Of a stretch of DNA of 22,375 bases, positions 1 to 6,873 are shown piece by piece (within the stretch, counting starts at the first letter, position 1; each line of letters starts with the position of its first letter). Below the pieces are notes generated by a model that saw only the letters and a program-made list of their open reading frames with translations, was not told where the DNA came from and did not search any database. Source of the DNA: a virus. A program made the position numbers and the translations under genes. The DNA is taken from positions 1 to 22,375 of IMG/VR virus record IMGVR_UViG_3300025889_011410; one strand, given 5' to 3'.

Positions 1-752
1 ACTGCGAAGAAGAGCGTCTGCTTGGTGTGTCTATGACTGGGATTATGGATAATAAATTGACCAATGGTAAGACCAAGGGACTTGAAGAAGGTCTAGAGCG
101 TCTGAAAGCAATCGCAGTTGACACAAACGAACACTATTCTAAACTGTTAGGAATTAATCAATCAGTTGCTATTACTTGCGTCAAACCTTCTGGTACAGTA
201 TCGCAGTTGGTTGACGCAGCATCAGGCATCCATGCACGTCATAACCCATACTACATTCGCACAGTACGAGGCGACAAGAAAGACCCGTTGACTGCTATGA
301 TGGTAGATGCTGGATTCCCTGTAGAAGATGATCAGATGAATCCCTCACACACGTCTGTGTTCTCGTTCCCCGTCAAGGTGGACAAGGGTGCAGTATTTCG
401 TACCGATATGACTGCTATTGAGCAGTTAGAATTATGGTTGATCTATCAGAAGCATTGGTGCGAACACAAACCATCAATCACCGTCTCAGTAAAAGAACAC
501 GAGTGGTTAGAGGTAGGTGCTTGGGTGTATAAGCATTTTGATTACATGAGCGGTGTTTCGTTCTTACCGTTCTCTGATCACACGTATGCACAAGCACCGT
601 ATCAAGATACAGACGAAGCGGGTTACAAGGAGTTGCTTGCTAAAATGCCCAAGGATGTGGACTGGTCCAAACTCGCAGAATATGAGGCATCCGACATGAC
701 GGTTGGTGCACAGGAACTTGCCTGTGCTGCTGGTTTCTGCGAGATCGCATAA
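1..752 (+). CDS. nrdJ: Adenosylcobalamin-dependent (class II) ribonucleotide reductase, C-terminal part, 5' truncated by window edge
   Basis: The frame is open from the left edge (first full codon at 3), so this is the 3' end of a longer gene. Class II reductases make deoxynucleotides from ribonucleotides using a cobalamin-derived radical, feeding phage DNA replication. Visible family marks are ERLLGVSMTGIMD at the start of the fragment, CVKPSGTVS with the following GIHARHNPYYIRTVRG around bases 177-265, and a C-terminal ACAAGFC whose two cysteines are five residues apart, the spacing of the redox-shuttle pair at the end of the monomeric Lactobacillus-type reductase. The radical-bearing cysteine and NPCGE-like region would lie upstream, outside the window. 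T4 itself uses class I NrdAB, so this phage carries a B12-dependent alternative. The next gene starts on the base after the stop. Confidence 0.93.
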   Translation, partial: CEEERLLGVSMTGIMDNKLTNGKTKGLEEGLERLKAIAVDTNEHYSKLLGINQSVAITCVKPSGTVSQLVDAASGIHARHNPYYIRTVRGDKKDPLTAMMVDAGFPVEDDQMNPSHTSVFSFPVKVDKGAVFRTDMTAIEQLELWLIYQKHWCEHKPSITVSVKEHEWLEVGAWVYKHFDYMSGVSFLPFSDHTYAQAPYQDTDEAGYKELLAKMPKDVDWSKLAEYEASDMTVGAQELACAAGFCEIA

Positions 753-893
753 ATGGATGAATATGAGTATAAACTTGAATGCCCTGCTTGCGAAATTCAT
801 ATGAATTTGGTTGTTGTTGACGAAGACGAATTACCTGTTTATTGTCCTATGTGCGGTGAGGATGTAAATGAGGAGTGGAAAAGCGTAGACTAA
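753..893 (+). CDS. Small zinc-ribbon protein (46 aa)
   Basis: ATG at 753 abuts the reductase stop at 750-752. The 46-residue product has two CxxC knuckles (C10/C13 and C31/C34) separated by about 17 residues, the spacing of a single zinc ribbon, and is otherwise acidic. No catalytic domain would fit. Such mini zinc ribbons are common in T4-like phages, but a specific role cannot be read. The tight link to nrdJ suggests co-translation, not a shared function. Its start is supported by the adjacency and by the absence of any other in-frame ATG before the first CxxC. Confidence 0.75.
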   Translation: MDEYEYKLECPACEIHMNLVVVDEDELPVYCPMCGEDVNEEWKSVD

Positions 894-901
894 ATATCCA
901 T

Positions 902-1309
902 ATGAATTGGATATATGAACAAACAGAATTTGAACCAGAAGAAACATTCTTACAGGATTATGTAGGATTTGTCTATGAGATTACTGAAAAGTCAACAGGC
1001 AAAAAATACATAGGAAAAAAGTTTTTCTGGAAGAATGTTATTAGATCAGTAAACAAAAAACGCAAAAAAGTTAAGGTACAATCTGACTGGCGTAACTACT
1101 ACGGTTCTAATAAATCGCTCCTTGAACAGATCTCTGGGAGCTCTGAGGACGACTATGTGAGGGTAATCATCCGTTTATGTAAAAGCAAAGGAGAATGTTC
1201 ATATTATGAAGCAAAAGAGCAATTCGATCGCAGCGTTCTATTTGATGATAAATACTATAATGAATTCATAGGTTGTAAAATTCATTCAAAACATGTGAGA
1301 ACTAAATAA
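902..1309 (+). CDS. SegE-like GIY-YIG endonuclease-domain protein
   Basis: The 135-residue product has the GIY-YIG nuclease layout: GFVYEI at 22-27 (GIY strand), KYIGKK at 35-40 (YIG strand), a basic stretch at 50-60, WRNYYGS at 63-69, and a glutamate at 103 in YYEAKEQ that fits the metal-binding Glu of the fold. Proteins like this occur widely in T4-like phages and are usually labelled SegE-like or homing endonucleases, although many stand alone and may act in DNA processing. ATG 902 was chosen over an in-frame GTG at 875, which would overlap the zinc-ribbon gene by 19 bases. No separate DNA-binding repeat follows the catalytic domain, so homing activity is uncertain. The stop overlaps the next ATG (TAATG). 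Confidence 0.78.
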   Translation: MNWIYEQTEFEPEETFLQDYVGFVYEITEKSTGKKYIGKKFFWKNVIRSVNKKRKKVKVQSDWRNYYGSNKSLLEQISGSSEDDYVRVIIRLCKSKGECSYYEAKEQFDRSVLFDDKYYNEFIGCKIHSKHVRTK

Positions 1310-1746
1310 TGGCTATAACTAACGTAAGACTACAAGTCTACGAAATCTTTGATTTGGTTTCAAAGGCGAAGAGTAAAAAAGAAAAAATTGAAATCCTTCA
1401 AAAACACAATATCATGCCTGTAAGAGATGTCTTACAAGGCACTTTCGATAAAAAAATCCTCTGGAATCTACCAGAAGGTTCAGTACCCTACACAGCAAAT
1501 ATAGAAGAATCTCCTCCTTCGACTCTACTAAAACTACACATGCGGTTCAAGTATTTTGTGAAAGGACTGCGAGAATCCGAGCAACTCACCAATCTCAAAA
1601 GAGAAAGAATGTTTATAGATTTGCTTGAATCAATTCATCCACGCGACGCTGAAATACTCGTCGATATGATCAACAAGAAAACTTCCGTGAAAGGATTAAC
1701 AGAAAAATTAGTGAAGGAGGCATACCCTGATTTAATCCGAGATTGA
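1309..1746 (+). CDS. DUF6433-type conserved T4-like phage protein
   Basis: The 145-residue protein has no catalytic motif. It is predominantly helical, with an N-terminal helix rich in Lys/Glu (residues 17-30), a middle segment LPEGSVPYTANIEESPP typical of the DUF6433 proteins found next to replication genes in marine T4-like phages, and a C-terminal helical part containing LVDMINKK. Its function is unknown. It overlaps the preceding GIY-YIG gene by one base, so translation is probably coupled. The family name comes from overall resemblance remembered from cyanophage and pelagiphage genomes, not from a search. Confidence 0.65.
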   Translation: MAITNVRLQVYEIFDLVSKAKSKKEKIEILQKHNIMPVRDVLQGTFDKKILWNLPEGSVPYTANIEESPPSTLLKLHMRFKYFVKGLRESEQLTNLKRERMFIDLLESIHPRDAEILVDMINKKTSVKGLTEKLVKEAYPDLIRD

Positions 1747-1766
1747 TTATGATTCCCAAAAACTAG

Positions 1767-1774
1767 AAAAGGAG
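1767..1774 (+). promoter_or_regulatory. Strong Shine-Dalgarno site for the small gene at 1782
   Basis: AAAAGGAG ends seven bases before the ATG at 1782, a good ribosome site in one of the few real gaps of the window (1747-1781). It fixes the start of the small 52-residue gene. Confidence 0.7.
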
Positions 1775-1781
1775 ACTGCCT

Positions 1782-1940
1782 ATGGTAGCAAACCAAATTG
1801 AAAGATTAAGAAAAGATTCTAGAGAACTTGGACATTATATACACAAGTTGAATAAAAAGGGAAAATCGGAAGCGGCATATAAGATGCAAAAAAAACAAGC
1901 ATTTCTTGACGCTGCAATACAACAAGTTTTAAGGGGGTGA
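1782..1940 (+). CDS. Small basic helical protein, hypothetical (52 aa)
   Basis: A 52-residue reading frame with a strong upstream ribosome site and a stop immediately before a terminator. The product (starting MVANQIERLRKDSREL) is lysine/arginine rich, lacks cysteine and looks like one long helix broken near HKLNKKGKSEAA. I do not recognise it. It is the last gene of the upstream transcription unit. Confidence 0.65.
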   Translation: MVANQIERLRKDSRELGHYIHKLNKKGKSEAAYKMQKKQAFLDAAIQQVLRG

Positions 1941-1952
1941 TCCTTATCTAAC

Positions 1953-1975
1953 AGGCACCCTTCGGGGTGCCTTTT
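1953..1975 (+). terminator. Rho-independent terminator
   Basis: An eight-base perfect stem, AGGCACCC (1953-1960) and GGGTGCCT (1965-1972), closes a TTCG tetraloop and runs into a short T tract (1972-1975). It lies 12 bases after the stop of the small gene and 11 bases before the next start, in one of the few gene-free gaps. It is the only convincing intrinsic terminator seen in the window and separates the nrdJ-side genes from everything downstream. Its palindromic stem also tails in AGG, so the downstream ribosome site AGGAG (1976-1980) begins right after the T tract. Confidence 0.88.
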
Positions 1976-1986
1976 AGGAGTTAGTT

Positions 1987-2220
1987 ATGCCAACATACGA
2001 TATGAAAAATGTGAAGACCGGAGAGGTCAAAGAAATGTTTTTAAAAATTGCTGAAAAAGAAGCAATGATTGAGTCAGGCGAATGGGAACAAGTAATTACA
2101 TCCGCATATAACATTGTCACTCACGTTGGAGGTGTGCTAAAAACAACGCCACAGAGCTGGAGGGAGCATCTCAAAAACGTGAAGACTGCTTCTGGTAGAG
2201 GAAACACAATAAAAGTTTGA
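1987..2220 (+). CDS. Small conserved phage protein, possibly a cysteine-less FmdB-like relative
   Basis: The 77-residue product begins MPTYDMKNVKTGEVKEMF, reminiscent of the opening of FmdB-type regulatory zinc ribbons (MPTY..., then a strand and a turn), but it has no cysteine, so it could not bind zinc in that way. The C-terminal part (SWREHLKNVKTASGRGN) is basic. AGGAG at 1976-1980 sits six bases before the ATG. It is the first gene after the terminator. Proteins of this look are common in T4-like marine phages and have no known role; the FmdB link is my inference. Confidence 0.65.
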   Translation: MPTYDMKNVKTGEVKEMFLKIAEKEAMIESGEWEQVITSAYNIVTHVGGVLKTTPQSWREHLKNVKTASGRGNTIKV

Positions 2221-2224
2221 TTTG

Positions 2225-2989
2225 ATGATCAGCATAAATTATACTTACTATAACAATCAATTCCTTATGGAAGATATGATTGACTATTATCTTCCTTACA
2301 AAGATAAATTTAAATTCACAGTCATCGACGATGGTTCAAAAATACAACCTGCCTCCAGAGAGTGGATTCCAGAATGGTGGAGAATTCTTCAGGTCACTGA
2401 AGATTTAGGTTGGGGAAACGAAGTTTGTCGAAACATTCTTATGAAAGAAACTACAACTGACTGGAATGTTATGATTGACTTAGACTACAGATTACCTTAT
2501 GATACATTAGATATCTTAGATGATGCTATGTCAAAATATGATCCAGAAACAGTTATGGAGTATCAATTCGAAACGGGCAGACGGAATTGGAGTCATCCGG
2601 AAAACGAAACGGATTTTCTCCTGAATCAATATGTAATGTCTAGGCAAACATTCAGTAAAACATATGGATATGACATGGCATTCGCTTGGGTTTGGGGGAA
2701 TGATATTTCTTTGTTTTGTCAGTTTGATCATGAACCAATAAAAACTAATGGTCCTACAAAAATACCTAATACCAAATTAGACTGGTACACCAATTTCGCA
2801 ACTGAACACAACAAAGAGATTGTCAATGAAAATGGCGTTCGGTGGGGAAGAGAAATTCTTACCCAAGAAATAGATAAACTGTATGAAAAATATAAACCCT
2901 TTGGATATAATCCAAAAGGGCACCGTTGGGAATCAGAAGAACAAAGGCAGAAATTTGTGCAACCATTTCCTGAGTATGTAGAACTATGA
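2225..2989 (+). CDS. GT2-like glycosyltransferase
   Basis: The 254-residue protein has a GT-A glycosyltransferase layout: an N-terminal strand with a free-standing MISINYTYYN, DDGS at 35-38 (the nucleotide-binding strand end typical of family 2), GWGNEVCRN at 62-70 resembling the GxxxARN element, and DLD at 85-87 as the metal-binding DxD. The C-terminal half continues with WVWGNDISLF, where D may be the acceptor-site base. It should transfer a sugar from a nucleotide donor in the cytoplasm; donor and acceptor are unknown. ATG 2225 is preferred to the TTG at 2222. It sits apart from the main glycan cassette and overlaps phoH by four bases (ATGA). Confidence 0.8.
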   Translation: MISINYTYYNNQFLMEDMIDYYLPYKDKFKFTVIDDGSKIQPASREWIPEWWRILQVTEDLGWGNEVCRNILMKETTTDWNVMIDLDYRLPYDTLDILDDAMSKYDPETVMEYQFETGRRNWSHPENETDFLLNQYVMSRQTFSKTYGYDMAFAWVWGNDISLFCQFDHEPIKTNGPTKIPNTKLDWYTNFATEHNKEIVNENGVRWGREILTQEIDKLYEKYKPFGYNPKGHRWESEEQRQKFVQPFPEYVEL

Positions 2990-3681
2990 GAAAACAATCT
3001 AATACGGATAATATGAACATCCGACTTGATACCATGGATACTATTTCTCCAGCAACACCTCATCAACAAGAAGCATGGAATGCTTGGAGAGACGGTGATC
3101 ATCTTGCTCTAACAGGAACAGCAGGAACAGGTAAAACGTTTCTTGGAATATATTTTGCTCTTGAAGAAATAATGGATAAGAGTTCTCCATATGAGACATT
3201 ACATATTATTCGTTCCGTTGTTCCAACAAGAGAGATAGGATATCTTCCGGGCAGCGTAGAAGAAAAACTCAATGCGTACACTGGACCATACAGAGCAGCA
3301 ACTGCAGAATTATTTAATGATGAACGCGCATATGATAAATTGGTACACAATAACTACATCACGTTTGAATCAACATCATACATACGCGGTATAACATATA
3401 ACAACAGCATAGTTCTTGTTGACGAAATGCAGAATTTAAACTTCCATGAACTTGATTCGGTCATAACTCGAGTAGGTCAAGGAACTAAGATTATTTTTTG
3501 CGGGGATTATTATCAGAGCGATTTTAAACAGGATAAAGATAAGTCTGGCGTTAATCAATTTTTATCAATCCTTGAGAATATGAAACACTTTAGTCATATC
3601 CAATTTGGATGGGAAGATATTGTTCGTAGCGATTTTGTTCGCGACTATATCATGACAAAAGAGTGGATGAATATAAAATGA
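2986..3681 (+). CDS. phoH: PhoH-like P-loop ATPase
   Basis: The 231-residue protein carries a Walker A GTAGTGKT at 44-51, IIRSVVPTREIGYLPGS at 74-90, which is the highly characteristic PhoH segment, and a Walker B VDEMQN at 145-150 followed by a sensor-like IIFCGDYYQSD. PhoH proteins are ATPases related to superfamily I helicases and are near-universal in marine myoviruses; their cellular role, often linked to RNA metabolism or phosphate stress, remains unclear. The start ATG overlaps the preceding stop. An internal ATG at 3013 would shorten the protein by nine residues without touching a motif. The stop overlaps the next start. Confidence 0.93.
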   Translation: MRKQSNTDNMNIRLDTMDTISPATPHQQEAWNAWRDGDHLALTGTAGTGKTFLGIYFALEEIMDKSSPYETLHIIRSVVPTREIGYLPGSVEEKLNAYTGPYRAATAELFNDERAYDKLVHNNYITFESTSYIRGITYNNSIVLVDEMQNLNFHELDSVITRVGQGTKIIFCGDYYQSDFKQDKDKSGVNQFLSILENMKHFSHIQFGWEDIVRSDFVRDYIMTKEWMNIK

Positions 3682-3821
3682 CACCAGAAGAAATAATCGA
3701 AAAGGTTATGGCAAGATTTCCCGAATGCCCTGACCCTGAACAATATCCCAAAACATTCGAATGGTATTGTAAACTTTATTTTTGGTATGATTATAGAAAA
3801 CAGAGGTATGGAATAGTATGA
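3678..3821 (+). CDS. Small aromatic-rich phage protein (47 aa), hypothetical
   Basis: A 47-residue frame beginning in the phoH stop (ATGA at 3678) and ending in the next start (ATGA at 3818). It starts MTPEEIIEKVMARFPECP and its second half is rich in Tyr, Trp and Phe (FEWYCKLYFWYDYRKQRYG). It is not a membrane segment because of the interspersed charges. The four-base overlaps at both ends are the main reason to call it real. Function unknown. Confidence 0.65.
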   Translation: MTPEEIIEKVMARFPECPDPEQYPKTFEWYCKLYFWYDYRKQRYGIV

Positions 3822-4018
3822 CACTACATATTAGAGAAGCAATGAAACAGTATTTACAGGGACAACGAGCAAAGCACGTTTGTAACTGGGAAACATTTAT
3901 CGCCAACCCAGTGGGTGTGGCAGAACACGGCGATTTTATGGAGACGCTAGAAAAGGAACTGGAGAGCATCGCCAAGTACGATGAACTCCTAGAAACATTG
4001 GAGAAACTCAATGGATGA
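3818..4018 (+). CDS. Small phage protein (66 aa), hypothetical
   Basis: The 66-residue product (MTLHIREAMKQYLQGQRAK at its start) ends in an acidic helical segment (METLEKELESIAKYDELLETLEKL). It is mostly helical, has one cysteine and no catalytic motif. Small helical proteins of this kind lie next to phoH in several T4-like phages. Start and stop are fixed by overlaps on both sides. Function unknown. Confidence 0.7.
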   Translation: MTLHIREAMKQYLQGQRAKHVCNWETFIANPVGVAEHGDFMETLEKELESIAKYDELLETLEKLNG

Positions 4019-4262
4019 CACCTTTGACTTTGGTTTTACTGCTGTAACTGAAGAAGAATTAGATCTTGTCACTGATTTGCAAACAAAGGCAGACACTGCA
4101 TTAAATTATCAAACCAAGTTAGAAAAACTGTACGCGGCAATACAACCTCTGTTGTCTAATTTGAAAGCCAATCCTGAAAAAGATTACATCTATTGGCCAA
4201 ACAGACTAGTTAAAGTTGAAGAATTTTCTGATATGTTAGATGACATTTATCTAGGAAAATAG
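4011..4262 (+). CDS. Conserved small T4-like phage protein (83 aa)
   Basis: The 83-residue product opens with an acidic arm MDDTFDFGFTAVTEEELD, followed by a coiled-coil-like segment (residues 20-53) and a conserved-looking YIYWPNRLVKVEEFSDML near the C terminus. I recall closely similar proteins in cyanophage and pelagiphage myoviruses, all hypothetical. GGAGA ends seven bases before its ATG, inside the previous gene, which it overlaps by eight bases. Function unknown; likely a small structural or regulatory partner. Confidence 0.75.
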   Translation: MDDTFDFGFTAVTEEELDLVTDLQTKADTALNYQTKLEKLYAAIQPLLSNLKANPEKDYIYWPNRLVKVEEFSDMLDDIYLGK

Positions 4263-4263
4263 A

Positions 4264-4836
4264 ATGGATGCAGAATTAGATTTGTCTTGGTTGCCAATTG
4301 AAAAAGAGGGACACATGTTTCCATCAAAAAAAACTTGTGACGCTTGGCGACAAATCAAAGAAATGACTGATTTTAAAAGTGTAACTGAAATTGGATTTAA
4401 CGTTGGTCACAGTTCATCAATCATGTTGTCTTTGTTTGATGATGTGACAGTAACAGCATATGACATTGCACAATATGCACAAACAATTATGGGAGAAGAA
4501 AGGGTTAAAGAAAGATTTGGCAATCGGTTTCAATTTATTTGTTACAATTCGTATTACTTAAGAAAACATTACCTGGAGCAAAAAATTAAAGTAGAGAAAA
4601 CTGATTTATTTTTTATTGATGGCAACCATCGTACTTTTTTTGCAGAAAGTGATCTACGTCTTGCCAAAGAAATAGGATTCAAGTATGTTTTGATTGATGA
4701 CTACGATCTTCCGCAGATAAATAAATTAGCAAAAAAATATTTTTCGACATTCATAAAGTCATGGAAATATGATTGTCAGCATAATCCCGAAAAATTTTCT
4801 AAAGTAAAAATGGTTTTGTGTGTCAATGATGTATGA
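4264..4836 (+). CDS. Class I SAM methyltransferase-fold protein (Methyltransf_24 type)
   Basis: The 190-residue protein has motif I as EIGFNVGHS at 42-50, an acidic strand end at TAYDIAQ (64-70), and DLFFIDGNH at 114-122 followed by FAESDLRLA, the layout of the Methyltransf_24 group, whose members often methylate sugar hydroxyls or small molecules. The later VLIDDYD supplies further metal-site acids. A cytoplasmic O-methyltransferase acting on a saccharide is the best guess. It lies just upstream of the cysteine-cluster gene, which it overlaps by about 11 bases. Confidence 0.72.
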   Translation: MDAELDLSWLPIEKEGHMFPSKKTCDAWRQIKEMTDFKSVTEIGFNVGHSSSIMLSLFDDVTVTAYDIAQYAQTIMGEERVKERFGNRFQFICYNSYYLRKHYLEQKIKVEKTDLFFIDGNHRTFFAESDLRLAKEIGFKYVLIDDYDLPQINKLAKKYFSTFIKSWKYDCQHNPEKFSKVKMVLCVNDV

Positions 4837-5179
4837 TGAAAGTTTAATAACTTCTGAAGTTTGCATTCGTTGCGCAAGTTGTTGTAAACTGACTATAGGT
4901 AAACCAGAAAGTCGACCCGAGAGAATGATTGAATGGGAAAATATTATAGCAAAACAAACAGACAACATTGAGATATTACCAGATTCAAGAGTTCGTTTTC
5001 ATTGTCCCAAATTGGTTGTAGAAGGCGAATTTAAAAAATGCGGTATATATGAGAGTAGACCATATATATGTTCAGCGTACAATTGTTTTGAGATGGCGAA
5101 TAAAATGAATCGTCCGCCGGAAAACTATGAAAAGATTATGAAAATAATTAACGATTTAAAGGAGACAAAAAATGGATAG
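4826..5179 (+). CDS. YkgJ-type cysteine-cluster protein (UPF0153-like)
   Basis: Eight cysteines lie in the pattern of the YkgJ/UPF0153 family: C13, C16, C19 and C20 in CIRCASCC, C60 before PKL, C72 in KCGIYESRPYIC, C82 and C87. The RPxxC element is diagnostic. The family is proposed to bind a zinc or iron-sulfur centre, with no settled function. The 117-residue length suits a single domain. Starts at GTG 4820, ATG 4826 or ATG 4829 are all possible; the two ATGs are more likely. It overlaps the lysozyme gene by eight bases. Its presence in a phage next to a methyltransferase is unusual; it might serve metal delivery or protein maturation. Confidence 0.8.
   Translation: MMYDESLITSEVCIRCASCCKLTIGKPESRPERMIEWENIIAKQTDNIEILPDSRVRFHCPKLVVEGEFKKCGIYESRPYICSAYNCFEMANKMNRPPENYEKIMKIINDLKETKNG
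5158..5164 (+). promoter_or_regulatory. Shine-Dalgarno site for the lysozyme gene
   Basis: AAAGGAG ends seven bases before ATG 5172, inside the end of the cysteine-cluster gene. It is among the best ribosome sites in the window and fixes the lysozyme start, matching a product whose catalytic residues are placed as in T4 lysozyme plus three. Confidence 0.7.
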
Positions 5180-5618
5180 AAAAGCAGTATTCGAAACGCT
5201 AAAGGTAGACGAAGGGGTAGTATACGAAGTGTATGCTGATCATCTTGGTTTGCATACCTTTGGTGTTGGTCATCTTATTACTGAAAACGATAAGGAATGG
5301 GGTGCTGCCTTTGGTACACCTGTATCCGAAGAACGAGTCTGGGAATGTTTTGAGAAAGATCTTGACACTTCTATTTCCGAATGCTATAAACTATACGGAG
5401 AAAGCGAGTTTGATTCTTTTCCGGAAGAAGTACAACAAGTCGTTGTAAACATGATGTTTAACATGGGCAGACCTCGTTTATCAGGATTTAAAAAATTCAA
5501 TGCTGCGTTGCTAGAAGGTAACTGGGCACAGGCAGCAGTTGAAGGACGCGACTCACGTTGGCACAAGCAAGTGACCAATCGTGCTGAACGTCTCATGTCT
5601 CGATTGGAGGCAGTATAA
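5172..5618 (+). CDS. T4-type lysozyme (GH24 muramidase)
   Basis: The 148-residue protein is close in length to T4 lysozyme (164). The catalytic triad is intact and identically spaced: E14 in VDEGVVYEVYADHLGLHTFGVGH, D23 and T29 match T4 lysozyme E11, D20 and T26. Later, MMFNMGR and FKKFNAALLEGNWAQAA match the C-terminal lobe. It hydrolyses the N-acetylmuramic acid to N-acetylglucosamine bond of peptidoglycan. There is no signal peptide, so if it is the endolysin it needs a holin; none is recognised in this window. Alternatively it may be a virion-associated muramidase. The stop overlaps the next ATG (TAATG). Confidence 0.93.
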   Translation: MDRKAVFETLKVDEGVVYEVYADHLGLHTFGVGHLITENDKEWGAAFGTPVSEERVWECFEKDLDTSISECYKLYGESEFDSFPEEVQQVVVNMMFNMGRPRLSGFKKFNAALLEGNWAQAAVEGRDSRWHKQVTNRAERLMSRLEAV

Positions 5619-5776
5619 TGGCAGGTAAAAAAGGAAGTGGTGGTGCACTAGGGTTTGTAACAAGACCCGAAAGAAAACCAAAGGGAACCTCTATTGGAAG
5701 GGGGTTGTTTAAAACAGCATCTTTAAATAAGAGGAAAAAAGTTAGTTACAAAAAATACAGAGGACAAGGTAGATAA
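5618..5776 (+). CDS. Tiny highly basic protein (52 aa), hypothetical
   Basis: Starts in the lysozyme stop (TAATG) and ends in the next start. The 52 residues contain 16 Lys/Arg and a single acidic residue, with a Gly-rich opening (MAGKKGSGGALGF) and an RKKVSYKKYRGQGR tail. It is not hydrophobic, so it is not a holin. A nucleic-acid-binding or capsid-internal role is possible but not shown. Confidence 0.62.
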   Translation: MAGKKGSGGALGFVTRPERKPKGTSIGRGLFKTASLNKRKKVSYKKYRGQGR

Positions 5777-5928
5777 TGGCGAAATATACGCGATTTGATC
5801 CAAGGAACAAAAAACGCAATAAGGACAAATATCGTTCTGAAAAGAAAAGCATCAAGAGCGCAGATTCTTACTCAACAGAGTTAGATGTTCGCAAACTAAA
5901 TAATGAGTTACAAAAAAAATATAGATGA
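5776..5928 (+). CDS. Tiny basic protein (50 aa), hypothetical
   Basis: Begins in the stop of the previous small gene. The 50-residue product opens MAKYTRFDPRNKKRNKDKYR and has 17 basic and 7 acidic residues, likely one helix. Similar short MAKYTRFDPRNKK-type proteins occur, as I recall, in other marine T4-like phages without a known function. A seven-base untranslated gap (5929-5934 plus the start region) separates it from the glycan cassette. Confidence 0.62.
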   Translation: MAKYTRFDPRNKKRNKDKYRSEKKSIKSADSYSTELDVRKLNNELQKKYR

Positions 5929-5934
5929 GATTTT

Positions 5935-6873
5935 GTGTATCAAGAAAATGTGAGATTTGTTGGATTTGATGATCCGATATCAGGAAAACCGTATGGCATC
6001 AGAGGAAATGTTCTAAAATGGAGAGGACATTTTGGTGTTGGCGATTTCTTGTATGGATTAAACATAGCATATTATACTGCTCATATTCTTAACACTAAAA
6101 TTATTTTTCAGATTCACTGGGATCATGACAGGTCATATTATTTTGCACACGATGATATAGAAACAATATTTGAAAGATTTGAATATCTACATAATTTCTA
6201 TTATCGAAAAGATGAACTCGTGGAAGTGGAGCATGTTTACAACTATCCCGACATCGACAAGGATTTCAAAGGCGAACTTGGATTAAATTATTCTCGTTAC
6301 TATCCATTGTGGCCAGTGCCAGAGCAAAAAGGTAGAAGTAACCATGTTATGGTATTCTCTGGTCTTAACAACTGGAAGTTTAACAACTCAGTTGATACAA
6401 CACCTATAAAAGATAAAGTTGTAATCTGGAAACCATTCTTAAATGCAACTACTGCACCAAAATGGAAGTTAACATATAACCCTCTAGATTGGGAATGGAT
6501 TGAAAATGCTCTAGAACGTCTAGACTATAAAGTATTTGAAATTGATTATAGGACACCAGTTTCAGAAGCATTTTACCACATAAGAACTTGTGATTTTGTT
6601 GTGGCATATGATGGTATGTGGCAATATATTTCTAAAAATATGTACAAACCAATCATAGTTCTAGGCGATAACAATATTATAAGAACTCATAATGGTCAAG
6701 GAGTATTTTTTCAAGAGAAGAATAAAGATCTTAGAAGTAGAGATGCAAAATATAGAAATGTCTTAGAGTACATCTCAAAATTGAGAGAGTCAACTTATGA
6801 CGATTTAATTCAAACATGCGAAGCATACAAACAAAAAGTTTTACCACACATAGAAAGATTTTATGAAAATTGA
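5935..6873 (+). CDS. Possible GT-B-fold glycosyltransferase
   Basis: A 312-residue protein, probably started by GTG 5935 (a weak TGAGA lies just upstream); no ATG occurs in frame until far inside. The N-terminal half has GHFGVGDFLYGLNIAYYTAH at 31-50, which resembles the Gly-rich helix start of GT-B enzymes such as the heptosyltransferase family. The C-terminal half has VVIWKPFLNATT, then YKVFEID and FYHIRTCDFVVAYDGMWQYI, the usual donor-side Rossmann layout ending in KPIIVLGD. It may transfer a sugar to the glycan being built. The fold call is inference; no single catalytic residue is certain. It overlaps the radical SAM gene by 11 bases. Confidence 0.62.
   Translation: MYQENVRFVGFDDPISGKPYGIRGNVLKWRGHFGVGDFLYGLNIAYYTAHILNTKIIFQIHWDHDRSYYFAHDDIETIFERFEYLHNFYYRKDELVEVEHVYNYPDIDKDFKGELGLNYSRYYPLWPVPEQKGRSNHVMVFSGLNNWKFNNSVDTTPIKDKVVIWKPFLNATTAPKWKLTYNPLDWEWIENALERLDYKVFEIDYRTPVSEAFYHIRTCDFVVAYDGMWQYISKNMYKPIIVLGDNNIIRTHNGQGVFFQEKNKDLRSRDAKYRNVLEYISKLRESTYDDLIQTCEAYKQKVLPHIERFYEN

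Noticed and set aside
890-896. CTAAATA, a motif reminiscent of late promoter cores in marine myophages, also seen near 1302 and 5895
   Set aside because: It mostly covers the stop codon context ahead of the next start, too close to the start codon for a normal promoter, and repeats by chance at several gene ends.
2728-3102. 124-codon open frame on the minus strand across phoH and the GT2-like gene
   Set aside because: It lies antisense to two well-supported genes, has no ribosome site and its product has no recognisable motif; it follows from the coding frame opposite.
5233-5448. Alternative plus-strand frame in the lysozyme gene, hydrophobic at its start and briefly considered as a holin
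   Set aside because: It lies wholly within the lysozyme frame, has no ribosome site and lacks a convincing transmembrane pattern after the first segment.
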